This document shows, one piece after another, positions 7,248-14,902 of a stretch of 36,715 bases of DNA. Positions within the stretch are counted from its first letter, which is position 1; every line of letters begins with the position of its first letter. The notes under the pieces were generated by a model, which was given only the letters and a program-made list of their open reading frames with translations, searched no databases and was not told the origin of the DNA. A program made the position numbers and the translations under genes. Source of the DNA: Bacteroidota bacterium. GTDB lineage: Bacteria > Bacteroidota > Bacteroidia > Chitinophagales > LD1. The stretch covers positions 1 through 36,715 of the forward strand of contig CANJVG010000023.1 in assembly GCA_947478005.1 (NCBI GenBank). The letters run 5' to 3'.

Positions 7248-7703
7248 ATGGCAAGCCTTCAGGAGGAAATCAAGCAGAATAAGAAATTTGAAAGCGAACA
7301 TCAGAAAGCCGCGATAAACATTCTTTACACCAGCAACTGGCTGTATAATATGAATGCAGCACGCCTTAAACAGCATGGTATTACTCCCGAGCAGTTTAAT
7401 GTACTCCGCATCCTTCGCGGCTCCTATCCGAAGCCTTTAATGCTAGGCGAAATAACCTGTCGCATGCTGGATAAATCCAGCAATGCTACTCGCTTGGTAG
7501 AGAAACTTCGGCAAAAAGGATGTGTAGAGCGGGAGCTTTGCGAAACCAATCGCAGGCAAGTAGATATTGTAATCACTCAAAAAGGATTAGCCCTACTCAC
7601 TAAAATAGATAATGAAGCCGATGACTGGAATGATTCAATCAAAACAATTACAAAAGCAGAGGCGCTGGAACTTAACCGAATACTGGATAAGTTAAGAATG
7701 TAA
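7248..7703 (+). CDS. MarR-family transcriptional regulator
   Basis: A 151-residue winged-helix regulator of the MarR type. Helices near the N-terminus form the dimer interface. Residues about 48-100 carry the winged helix, with recognition-helix sequence K-S-S-N-A-T-R-L-V-E-K-L, and the wing contains N-R-R-Q-V-D. Three cysteines (C71, C92, C98) lie in or beside the DNA-binding domain. MarR-type sensors such as OhrR or quinone-sensing YodB and MhqR relatives use cysteines or a ligand pocket to detect electrophiles, but which applies here is unknown. A copy of its likely operator lies before its own gene and another before the operon downstream, consistent with autorepression. Confidence 0.9.
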   Translation: MASLQEEIKQNKKFESEHQKAAINILYTSNWLYNMNAARLKQHGITPEQFNVLRILRGSYPKPLMLGEITCRMLDKSSNATRLVEKLRQKGCVERELCETNRRQVDIVITQKGLALLTKIDNEADDWNDSIKTITKAEALELNRILDKLRM

Positions 7704-7716
7704 AATTTTTTTGCAA

Positions 7717-7752
7717 CAATAGTTGTAGATACAAATATCATTACTACTTTTG
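7717..7752 (+). promoter_or_regulatory. Operator-promoter module of the pirin/dioxygenase operon (copy 2)
   Basis: Its first 26 bp match 7208-7233 at 23 positions by eye. The dyad ATAGTTGT-agat-ACAAATAT (7719-7738) covers TTG at 7723-7725, and 19 bp later comes the -7 box TACTTTTG (7745-7752), matching TAnnTTTG. A bound repressor would occlude the -33 element. The expected leader is about 30 nt before the ATG at 7788. Confidence 0.72.
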
Positions 7753-7787
7753 TTGTCGAAATTAAAATCATTAAAACAAAAATCAAA

Positions 7788-8180
7788 ATGAAACCAACAA
7801 TCACACAAGCACTTAAGGGTGCATTCATCAGCGGAGTAATCGCTTTAGTAGTAAACCAAATTTGGAGTTTTATTGCTTTACATTTTTTAAGCTCACTAGC
7901 ACCGGCTGGTCCTTGGCAAATTATGGTTGCAGTATCCTCCATCGTTCCATTACTATTGGGTGGAGTTGTTTACTTTCTTTTAGAAAAGTATACAAGCAAT
8001 GGGGCTAAAATATTTACCGGAATATCTGTAGTGCTAACGGTGTTAAGCATTTACGGAAATTTTCAACCGGTTCTGCCTGATGGCACAGCCACCCCTCAAG
8101 GTTTTGCCTTGTTAACAGTGCCAATGCACTTTGTGGCTGGTTTTGCAGCGGCATTTGGTATTCCTCGTTTCAGCAAATAA
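7788..8180 (+). CDS. DUF6069-like four-helix membrane protein
   Basis: A 130-residue protein with four hydrophobic segments (about 10-32, 44-65, 75-93, 105-125) joined by short loops and a short positive N-terminus. The pattern resembles small integral membrane proteins grouped as DUF6069; the family assignment is from memory and not certain. It is the first gene after the operator-promoter module and is 46 bp upstream of the first pirin gene. Function is unknown; its place in the operon suggests a role in the same stress response. Confidence 0.7.
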   Translation: MKPTITQALKGAFISGVIALVVNQIWSFIALHFLSSLAPAGPWQIMVAVSSIVPLLLGGVVYFLLEKYTSNGAKIFTGISVVLTVLSIYGNFQPVLPDGTATPQGFALLTVPMHFVAGFAAAFGIPRFSK

Positions 8181-8226
8181 TTGAAAGACGAGCTGAAGTT
8201 GTTTACACAATTGCAGACAAAACTTA

Positions 8227-8934
8227 ATGAAATACTTATTGCGACCAGATAAAGACAGATGGCATAAGCAGGATTCAATGAAGAAGAGCGCTTATGCCTT
8301 TGTTCCACACCAAACAAACTTTGGTGAGTTGTGTGGAATGGCCGATGATGTGGTTTATCCCGGGAAGGGTTTTGGAATGCACCCCCATGAAAACATGGAG
8401 ATCAGCACTATTGTAATTAGCGGTTCACAGGCTCATAGGGACAATACAGGAAGTGAAGGAGTCATATCAGGTAATTCTGTTCAAACCATGAGTGCCGGAA
8501 CCGGAATAATGCATAGCGAGTACAATGCATCGGATGTGGAACCCTTTCAAAGTTTTCAAATTTGGGTTTACCCCAAAGTTATGGGGGTGAAACCACGGCA
8601 CGAAAATTTCACTTATGAGGCGGTAGAAAAGCTAAATAAAATCTTGCTCACCCTTTCACCCGATAGAAGAGAAGGAACGGCATTTATTAATCAGGATGCT
8701 TTTTTTAGTGTATCAAAATTATTAAAAGGAAATACTGTTGAATACAAAATGAATAGGGCAACTAATGGAGTTTATGTTCATTGTGCCACCGGAAGTGTAA
8801 AAGTAGATGACTACACTTTGCGCGCAGGAGATGCCATAGGAGCATACGATGGGGATGTGGTCACCATTTGCGCTTTGTCCGATGCTGATTTAATTTTTGT
8901 TGAAGTTCCAATGCAACGTGGTGTAAATGTTTAG
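8227..8934 (+). CDS. Pirin-family bicupin protein (YhaK-like)
   Basis: A 235-residue cytoplasmic bicupin. The N-terminal cupin has the pirin metal site M-H-P-H (H52, H54), then M-H-S-E (H96, E98), 44 residues later as in human pirin. The C-terminal cupin (about 140-230) lacks an obvious metal site, as usual. The length fits the YhaK-type subgroup rather than the longer classical pirins. Bacterial pirins are variously reported as quercetin 2,3-dioxygenases or redox-responsive regulators of enzymes; which holds here cannot be told. The small receiver-like gene follows. Confidence 0.9.
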   Translation: MKYLLRPDKDRWHKQDSMKKSAYAFVPHQTNFGELCGMADDVVYPGKGFGMHPHENMEISTIVISGSQAHRDNTGSEGVISGNSVQTMSAGTGIMHSEYNASDVEPFQSFQIWVYPKVMGVKPRHENFTYEAVEKLNKILLTLSPDRREGTAFINQDAFFSVSKLLKGNTVEYKMNRATNGVYVHCATGSVKVDDYTLRAGDAIGAYDGDVVTICALSDADLIFVEVPMQRGVNV

Positions 8935-9001
8935 TAAACTAATTCTTCTGCTCAACACAACATTTTTCCCGAACCATTTGGCAACTCAGAATATTCAACT
9001 T

Positions 9002-9358
9002 ATGAGCGATACATTAATACGAGAATTTAGAGCAGAAAGCGTGCATGCCCCGGTGATGGTTTTATTTGGAGGAAGCCCGAACAGAATGAATGAAGTAGTG
9101 ACGCTTATCAAGAATGCGGGAGGGATAACTGCAGTCGGTGCTTTTTCGGAGGAAGAAGGAATGCAATTATTAAAATCGTTTCCAAAAATTGATTTAATTT
9201 TAATAGGAGGAAGATATACGGAGGAACAGCGAAATAGAATTCGTGCCTATGTAAAACAGCATTTAGCAAACGCCCAAATAACTGAGCCTGGATACGACTA
9301 TCCTTATGAGAATTCGGAAATAATTAAAGACATACGGAAGAAATTAAATCTTAGATAA
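9002..9358 (+). CDS. Small receiver-like (CheY-fold-like) protein, function unknown
   Basis: A 118-residue protein. Residues about 15-95 have the alternating strand/helix pattern of a response-regulator receiver or flavodoxin-like fold (V-M-V-L-F-G-G, then a helix, then I-D-L-I-L-I-G-G-R-Y), but the phospho-accepting aspartate expected at the end of the third strand is absent (G-G instead). ATG at 9002 begins M-S-D-T-L. An in-frame ATG at 8927 overlaps the pirin gene by 8 bp and would add 25 hydrophobic residues. The TAA overlaps the next ATG by one base (TAATG), indicating coupled translation with the second pirin. Confidence 0.7.
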   Translation: MSDTLIREFRAESVHAPVMVLFGGSPNRMNEVVTLIKNAGGITAVGAFSEEEGMQLLKSFPKIDLILIGGRYTEEQRNRIRAYVKQHLANAQITEPGYDYPYENSEIIKDIRKKLNLR

Positions 9359-10230
9359 TGAAAAAGCAAATCGAAAAATTATTAAACCCTCCTGCTCCGC
9401 ATATGGTGGGAGATGGATTCCGGGTGCATAATTTCTTTCCTGGCCCGGAAGGTGAAATGACGCGCATGAGTCCATTCTTCATGATGGATTACGGAGCCAA
9501 GATTGAATTCCCCGCTTCGGAACATCAACGTGGCGTGGGTGTGCATCCACACCGCGGCTTTGAAACGGTTACACTTGCTTATGCAGGAAAAGTAGCACAT
9601 CATGACAGCGCAGGCAACAGCGGAGTTATAGGCGAAGGTGATGTGCAATGGATGACCGCAGCTTCGGGAGTCTTGCATAAAGAGTATCACGAGAAAGAGT
9701 TCTCCCGTAAAGGAGGCGCCTTCCAAATGGTGCAGTTGTGGGTGAACCTTCCTGCGAAGGATAAAATGAGCAAACCGAAGTATCAGGGTATTCTGGCAGA
9801 CCAAATGGGTAAATATATCTTGCCGGAAAATGGTGGGCGTGTAGATGTTGTTGCAGGTGAGTTTAAAGGAGTGAAAGGTGCAGCTTCAACGTTTACGCCT
9901 ATTCACGTTTACAATCTATATCTGAACAAAGGCGCGAAGTTTTCTTTCGAATTGCCGGAGAATTTCAACACAGGATTGCTTGTGGCGGAAGGTGAAGTAA
10001 TAGTGAATGATGAAAAGAATGTTCCGCTCGACCACTTCTTACTATTCAAAAATGCAGGAACAGAAATTACGGTGGAAGCATTGAGCGATGTAAAAGTTTT
10101 ATTGCTGAGCGGAGAACCGATTGATGAACCGATTATGGCTTATGGTCCTTTTCTGATGAACACGCGTGAAGAAATAATTCAAGCGTATGATGATGTGAAT
10201 AGTGGAAAGTTTGGAGTGTTAGAGGATTAA
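9358..10230 (+). CDS. Pirin-family protein (classical type)
   Basis: A 290-residue bicupin of classical pirin length. The metal site is H63 and H65 in V-H-P-H-R-G-F-E, with H107 and E109 in L-H-K-E-Y-H-E, matching the spacing of the Fe ligands in human pirin. The G-D-V-Q-W-M-T-A-A-S-G segment between them is the standard pirin signature. It is translationally coupled to the receiver-like gene. With the YhaK-like paralogue two genes upstream, the operon carries two distinct pirins, so the copies probably differ in role. The reaction is unproven; quercetinase activity is a family possibility. Confidence 0.93.
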   Translation: MKKQIEKLLNPPAPHMVGDGFRVHNFFPGPEGEMTRMSPFFMMDYGAKIEFPASEHQRGVGVHPHRGFETVTLAYAGKVAHHDSAGNSGVIGEGDVQWMTAASGVLHKEYHEKEFSRKGGAFQMVQLWVNLPAKDKMSKPKYQGILADQMGKYILPENGGRVDVVAGEFKGVKGAASTFTPIHVYNLYLNKGAKFSFELPENFNTGLLVAEGEVIVNDEKNVPLDHFLLFKNAGTEITVEALSDVKVLLLSGEPIDEPIMAYGPFLMNTREEIIQAYDDVNSGKFGVLED

Positions 10231-10279
10231 GTCCATACGAAACAAGAGCTAGGAAATCCTATTAACTATATTAGCACTT

Positions 10280-10840
10280 ATGAAAATTACGATTGTATCA
10301 GGAAGTCCTAGGAAAGAGAGCGTTACTGTACGCATTGCTAAATATCTACTGAAATACTTTTCAGATAAATACCCTGCTCATCAGTTTCAATTCGTGAACC
10401 TTCAAGACCATCAGATTCCGTTTGTAGAAAAAGTATGGAGCACCATTAATGATGTGCCGGAAGAGTTTAAGACAATGGCGGAAAAAATTTATTCAGCGGA
10501 TGCTTTTGTAATTGTTACTCCCGAATACAACGGCAGCATGTCGGCAGCGGCAAGAAATCTCTTCGATCATTTCCCAAAACAGAACAAAAAAGTATTTGGC
10601 ATTGTAACCGCGAGTGATGGAGTGATGGGAGGCATTCGCGCGGCCGTCAGTATGCAGAATCAAATTTGCGCTTGGTTCGGTATTCCATGTCCGCAAATGC
10701 TGGTGGTAGGTAACATGTCGCAGCGCTTTGACGCTAATGGATGTTTGGTCGAGGAGAAGTTTTCAAACAACATCATGAGCTTCTGTAATGAGTTTATTTG
10801 GCTTTCGGAAGCAGTAGTAAGCAAAAAAGGCGGGCAATGA
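10280..10840 (+). CDS. NAD(P)H-dependent FMN reductase / quinone reductase-like
   Basis: A 186-residue flavodoxin-fold protein of the NADPH-dependent FMN reductase family (azoreductase/chromate- and quinone-reductase relatives). The phosphate-binding loop S-G-S-P-R-K-E-S is at 7-14 and the flavin-contacting T-P-E-Y-N-G-S at 80-86. Members reduce quinones, azo dyes or flavins with two electrons, matching a detoxification role next to pirins and a ring-cleaving dioxygenase. It follows the pirin after 49 bp and overlaps the next gene by 4 bp (ATGA). Confidence 0.9.
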   Translation: MKITIVSGSPRKESVTVRIAKYLLKYFSDKYPAHQFQFVNLQDHQIPFVEKVWSTINDVPEEFKTMAEKIYSADAFVIVTPEYNGSMSAAARNLFDHFPKQNKKVFGIVTASDGVMGGIRAAVSMQNQICAWFGIPCPQMLVVGNMSQRFDANGCLVEEKFSNNIMSFCNEFIWLSEAVVSKKGGQ

Positions 10841-11343
10841 AAATACTGAAAAAGGTTTTTATCGGGTTGTTAGTTGTGTTGATTGTAGTGCAATTCTATC
10901 ATCCAGAAAAGAATAGCTCCGCTACTGTTTCTCCAAACAATATTGCAACTGTATTTGCCACTTCCGAAGAAGTGAAAACTATTTTAGCGACAAGCTGCAA
11001 CGACTGCCACAGCAACAACACCATCTACCCTTGGTATAATAATATTCAGCCGGTAGCTTGGTGGCTCAACCATCATATCAATGAAGCGAAACATGAATTA
11101 AACTTTGATGAATTCGCTACGTATAGTCCTCGCAAAAGGTATAATAAACTTAAAGAGACAGAGAAACTGGTAAATGAAAACGAAATGCCCCTTTCTTCTT
11201 ACACGCTAATTCATCGCAATGCCGTTCTTTCTGAGCAGCAAAAACAAGTGTTAGTTGACTGGACAAAAAATATCCGCAAGGAAATGGAATCTAAGTATCC
11301 GATGGATAGTTTACTTCGACCAAAACAAAAACCAACTATATGA
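10837..11343 (+). CDS. Haem-binding domain protein (c-type, membrane-anchored)
   Basis: A 168-residue protein. Residues 5-20 form an N-terminal hydrophobic anchor or signal. The covalent haem site C54-N-D-C57-H58 is followed by the S-N-N-T-x-Y-P-W-Y pattern and a Q-P-V-A-W-W-L-x-x-H segment characteristic of the Bacteroidota haem-binding domain (Haem_bd). It is probably exported to the periplasm and carries one c-type haem. ATG at 10837 overlaps the preceding stop by ATGA, and the next gene overlaps this stop in the same way, so three genes are translationally linked. A role in electron transfer is inferred. Confidence 0.88.
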   Translation: MKILKKVFIGLLVVLIVVQFYHPEKNSSATVSPNNIATVFATSEEVKTILATSCNDCHSNNTIYPWYNNIQPVAWWLNHHINEAKHELNFDEFATYSPRKRYNKLKETEKLVNENEMPLSSYTLIHRNAVLSEQQKQVLVDWTKNIRKEMESKYPMDSLLRPKQKPTI

Positions 11344-11756
11344 TTAGAAAAATACTCTCCACAAAAATTAATGATTCTCAAGTGAACGCCTCATTGCTCA
11401 TTCTGCGCTTAACAGCCGGTATTTTAATGGCGCATCATGGCTATGGCAAACTCACTAACTTCGACAGCATTGAGCCCAAGTTCATGGAGTTCCTCGGGTT
11501 GAGCAAAGCTATTTCTTTGGGCTTAGTGGTGTTTGCCGAGTTTTTCTGCTCGCTGCTTTTAATTGTCGGCATGGCCACTCGCTTTGCACTCATTCCATTG
11601 ACTATCACCATGTTGGTAGCTGTTTTTCAAGCACACAAAGGCGAAATTTTTGGGGATGGACAAACTGCGTTCCTCTACCTTGCTATTTACGTTACGCTGC
11701 TGTTGAAAGGGGCGGGCAAGTATAGTGTCGATGCTTTCCTCTTCAATAAAGAATAA
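11340..11756 (+). CDS. DoxX-family membrane protein
   Basis: A 138-residue membrane protein with four hydrophobic helices. The first helix contains L-R-L-T-A-G-I-L-M-A-H-H-G-Y-G-K-L, the DoxX signature; G-L-V-V-F-A-E-F-F is in the second. DoxX proteins are subunits of terminal oxidases in some archaea and are found in bacteria with thiol or catechol stress genes. ATGA overlap with the haem-binding protein gene supports a functional pairing of haem protein and DoxX. The dioxygenase gene starts 5 bp downstream. Confidence 0.9.
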   Translation: MIRKILSTKINDSQVNASLLILRLTAGILMAHHGYGKLTNFDSIEPKFMEFLGLSKAISLGLVVFAEFFCSLLLIVGMATRFALIPLTITMLVAVFQAHKGEIFGDGQTAFLYLAIYVTLLLKGAGKYSVDAFLFNKE

Positions 11757-11761
11757 GTTTT

Positions 11762-12646
11762 GTGCAGCGAATTGATTTCCTTCGGAATTCTCTTCTAACC
11801 CTTATCAGCATGTCATCATTACACGAACTACATAAGTTTTCGGAGTCGCTTCCTCCTGAAGAGAAGAAGATGCCATTGCTCTTTGTGGGTCATGGTTCAC
11901 CAATGAACGCGATAGAAGACAATGAGTTTTCGCAACGGTGGTTTAAGATGGGCAAAGAAATTCCTCAGCCGAAAGCGGTATTGTGCATCAGTGCGCACTG
12001 GCTTACTGGCGGCACGCACGTTACTGCGATGGAACATCCCGAAACGATTCATGACTTTGGTGGTTTTCCGAAAGCGTTGTTTGATGTGCAATATCCTGCT
12101 CCGGGAAATCCAGCATTGGCCGGTGAAGTGAAGGAGTTAATCAAAAGTACTGATGTTGGTTTGAATCACGATTGGGGTTTGGACCACGGCACTTGGAGTG
12201 TGGTGAAGCGGATGTATCCCGATGCGAAAATCCCCGTTTTACAATTGAGTATTGACTACAACAAGCCTGCACAATATCATTTCGATTTGGCGAAAGAACT
12301 TTCAGCACTGCGCAAAAAAGGTGTGCTGATTATCGGTAGCGGAAACATGGTGCATAATCTGCGGATGGCGGCCTTTGACAAAATGAACGTTGACAATTTT
12401 GGTTTTGATTGGGCACACGAAATGAATTCAGTTTTCAAGAAGAATATTTCGGAACGCAATTTTTCTTCCCTGATTAATTACGAAAGTCTCGGTGCCGGAG
12501 CCAAACTCGCTATCCCTACTCCTGACCATTATTACCCGATGATTTATTCGCTTGGCTTGATTAAGAAGAACGATGAAGTTTCTTTCTTTAACGATAAAGC
12601 TGTGGCCGGTTCGCTTACCATGACTTCGTTTAAGGTGACAGCATAA
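11762..12646 (+). CDS. ygiD: 4,5-DOPA dioxygenase extradiol-like (LigB superfamily)
   Basis: A 294-residue member of the YgiD/LigB class III extradiol dioxygenases, which open catechol-type rings. Candidate metal ligands are H44 (G-H-G-S-P) and H79 (S-A-H-W), 35 residues apart as in E. coli YgiD, with later histidines in G-N-M-V-H-N-L and P-T-P-D-H-Y-Y. The GTG at 11762 is preferred to ATG at 11810, because the resulting M-Q-R-I-D-F-L-R-N-S-L-L resembles the R-x-D-F-L leader of Bacteroidota homologues. It closes the operon. A truncated second copy of its last 51-56 codons lies at 14360-14530. Confidence 0.88.
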   Translation: MQRIDFLRNSLLTLISMSSLHELHKFSESLPPEEKKMPLLFVGHGSPMNAIEDNEFSQRWFKMGKEIPQPKAVLCISAHWLTGGTHVTAMEHPETIHDFGGFPKALFDVQYPAPGNPALAGEVKELIKSTDVGLNHDWGLDHGTWSVVKRMYPDAKIPVLQLSIDYNKPAQYHFDLAKELSALRKKGVLIIGSGNMVHNLRMAAFDKMNVDNFGFDWAHEMNSVFKKNISERNFSSLINYESLGAGAKLAIPTPDHYYPMIYSLGLIKKNDEVSFFNDKAVAGSLTMTSFKVTA

Positions 12647-12853
12647 TCGCCTCGCAACCTTCTAACTTCCTAAAGGAAGAACCGCCACGCATTTAACAGC
12701 CAATACAATCCTTTATATAAAATTCTGTATTACAACTTGGATTTTCTTAAAGCGGAGACCCGGCAGATACAGATAACAAAGATTTAAACCCGCATAATTT
12801 CCACATAAGAAACTCTTTCGTTTTATTTGACTCACACAAATTAAAACAACGCT
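12647..12853. other. Intergenic region after the operon
   Basis: No gene. A perfect palindrome CTTCCT-aa-AGGAAG lies at 12666-12679 without a T-run. No clear terminator or TAnnTTTG box was found, so the promoter of the downstream gene is not identified. Confidence 0.4.
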
Positions 12854-14350
12854 ATGCAAAAAAGTTTTACTCTTTCTGTGGCCGCTGCTAAGCCGCTGTT
12901 ATTTCTCGCTCTTTTTTTTGTTACTCTAATCAGTCATGCACAAACACAAAAAGGTACCGACATCAATGGCTCAGCTGTAAATGACGGTCTGGGCAATTCG
13001 GTTAGTATGCCCGATGCCAATACTATTGCTGTTGGCGCGCCTACCGAACTCGGAACACTGGCTCCCGGTTCGGTAAAAATTTACACCTGGAATGGCAGTG
13101 CATGGGTGCAGAAGGGTTCCACCCTTATCGGTGAAGCAAACGGTGACCGCTTTGGCTGGAAGGTAAGCATGCCCGATGTAAATACCATAGCCGTTGGCGG
13201 AATTACCAATTCAGGAGCAGCTGAAAATGCAGGGCACGCGCGAGTTTTTACCTGGAACGGCAGTGCATGGGTGCAGAAAGGTGCGGATATTGATGGAGAG
13301 AATATCTATGATTTTTTTGGTGCTTCTATCAGCATGCCCGATGCCAATACAGTAGCTATTGGTTCGCAAAACCACAGCAATGTAAATGCAGATTACGGAG
13401 GACAAGTAAAAATTTATACCTGGAGCGGAAGCGCATGGGTGCAAAAAGGCTCTTCCATTGAAGGGGCTAACGTATCTGACCTTTTGGGCTCTGCGGTAAG
13501 TATGCCCGATGCCAATACGGTAGGTGTGGGAGCCCCCGGTGATTTTACAGCGGTAAGTACCAACGGCTATGGAGCTGTTTTTAGCTGGAGCGGTACTGCC
13601 TGGTTGCAGAAAGGAACCAATATTGCCGGAGAAGCAGATGAAGATAATGAGGGCTACTCAGTAGATATGCCCGATGCCAATACTATAGCCTTAGGTGCTA
13701 TTGGCAACGATGGTGGCGGAGCAGATGCAGGACAGGTACGGGTTTTTACATGGAATGGTTCGGCATGGATAAAAAAGGGCGGAGATATACTGGGCGCAGC
13801 AGCCGGTGACCGAATGGGGTATTCGGTAAGTATGCCCGATGCCAATACGCTGGCGGTGGGTGCAGCGGAGACTGACGGCAATGGAACAGATGCCGGACAG
13901 GTAAGGGTATATGCCTGGAACGGCTCTGCCTGGACATTGAAGGGAACTAATATTAATGGCGAAGCAGCAGGTGATAACATGGGTGGTGCCGTAAGCATGC
14001 CCGATGCCAACACAGTTGGTACAGGGGCGCCTAAGAACGATGGTGGCGCTAGCAATGCAGGCCAGGCAAGGGTTTATTATTATGGCGCTACAGGTATTAA
14101 CGAAACTTTGTTGAGCAATGTATCTGTTTACCCTAACCCTACTATTGAAGAGGTTACTCTTGATTTGGGGCAAAGCTTTACAGATGTAACGGTTACCGTA
14201 ACCAATACACTGGGGCAGGAAATAAATAAACAGCAGCTAAACACTACTGACAAATTCACCATTTCGATAAATGATAAAGCGGGCCTTTACTACGTTGCTG
14301 TTACTTCGGGTAGTATGGTGGTGGCAAGAGCCCGGGTGTTGAAGCAATAG
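12854..14350 (+). CDS. Seven-bladed beta-propeller T9SS secreted protein
   Basis: A 498-residue secreted protein. Residues 1-29 are a signal peptide ending S-H-A. Seven consecutive repeats of 53-57 residues follow (about 35-415), each with K-G-x-x-I-x-G, S-M-P-D-A-N-T, and W-N-G-S-A-W-x-Q, which fits a seven-bladed FG-GAP-like propeller. The C-terminal about 75 residues (V-Y-P-N-P, then G-L-Y-Y-V and a basic end) are a T9SS type A sorting domain, so it is exported across the outer membrane. The S-M-P-D-A-N-T block is nearly identical in DNA in all repeats, suggesting recent expansion or gene conversion. The ligand is unknown. Confidence 0.9.
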   Translation: MQKSFTLSVAAAKPLLFLALFFVTLISHAQTQKGTDINGSAVNDGLGNSVSMPDANTIAVGAPTELGTLAPGSVKIYTWNGSAWVQKGSTLIGEANGDRFGWKVSMPDVNTIAVGGITNSGAAENAGHARVFTWNGSAWVQKGADIDGENIYDFFGASISMPDANTVAIGSQNHSNVNADYGGQVKIYTWSGSAWVQKGSSIEGANVSDLLGSAVSMPDANTVGVGAPGDFTAVSTNGYGAVFSWSGTAWLQKGTNIAGEADEDNEGYSVDMPDANTIALGAIGNDGGGADAGQVRVFTWNGSAWIKKGGDILGAAAGDRMGYSVSMPDANTLAVGAAETDGNGTDAGQVRVYAWNGSAWTLKGTNINGEAAGDNMGGAVSMPDANTVGTGAPKNDGGASNAGQARVYYYGATGINETLLSNVSVYPNPTIEEVTLDLGQSFTDVTVTVTNTLGQEINKQQLNTTDKFTISINDKAGLYYVAVTSGSMVVARARVLKQ

Positions 14351-14359
14351 AATGCCTGT

Positions 14360-14530
14360 GGAAATTACAAAAGCCTTGGTGCCCCTGCCCAACTCGCTAT
14401 CCCTACTCCCGACCACTATTATCTGATGATTTATTCGCTCGGCTTGATTGAGAAGAGCGATGAGGTTTCCTTCTTTAACGATAAGGCTGTGGCCGGTTCG
14501 CTTACCATGACTTCGTTTAAGGCGGAGTAA
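14360..14530 (+). pseudogene. 3' remnant of a second dioxygenase (ygiD) gene
   Basis: Fifty-six in-frame codons ending in TAA match the last codons of the dioxygenase at 11762-12646. Over 51 codons I count 17 base differences in 153 (about 89% identity), nine of the changed codons being synonymous. P-T-P-D-H-Y-Y and the F-N-D-K-A-V-A-G-S-L-T-M stretch are kept. The upstream part, including the first two metal ligands, is missing; the propeller gene ends 9 bp before. It is probably what is left of a tandem copy replaced by the propeller gene. No start codon or promoter serves it. Confidence 0.88.
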
Positions 14531-14730
14531 TCTCTCAATTTCAATAAACCTCTCATTTTACTGAATGAGAGTTCATACAAAGTCATATACCATTAAAATT
14601 TTACGACAAAACCTCACGTAAAACCGATATATTTTCTCCATAAACTGTTTAACCACTACCAATAACTCGTAAAACTTTGTGTGTAACTCAGTAAACCACC
14701 AATTCTCTTAAACTACTACTACTGTTTAGA

Positions 14731-14902
14731 TTATCACCTTTTTTGTTTTGCTCATCAATTCTTTTGTTTTCTGTATCAATTAAAATGTTTTGCATTTCAA
14801 GATAGCTGTTTCTATTATCAAATAGGCTGTTTAATTATACAATTTTACTGTTATCTAATTCAATTCTTTTGTTTCTGGAATCAATAAAACTGTTTTCTGT
14901 TT
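14731..14902. repeat. Degenerate T-rich tandem repeat, about 8 units of 20-23 bp
   Basis: Units begin near 14731, 14754, 14775, 14797, 14817, 14837, 14858 and 14880. The shared core is ATCAAT, a short A/T-rich stretch, then CTGTTT and CTGTT-like ends. Unit length varies between 20 and 23 bp, so it is not coding. There are no G-C-rich hairpins and no unique spacers. Confidence 0.6.
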
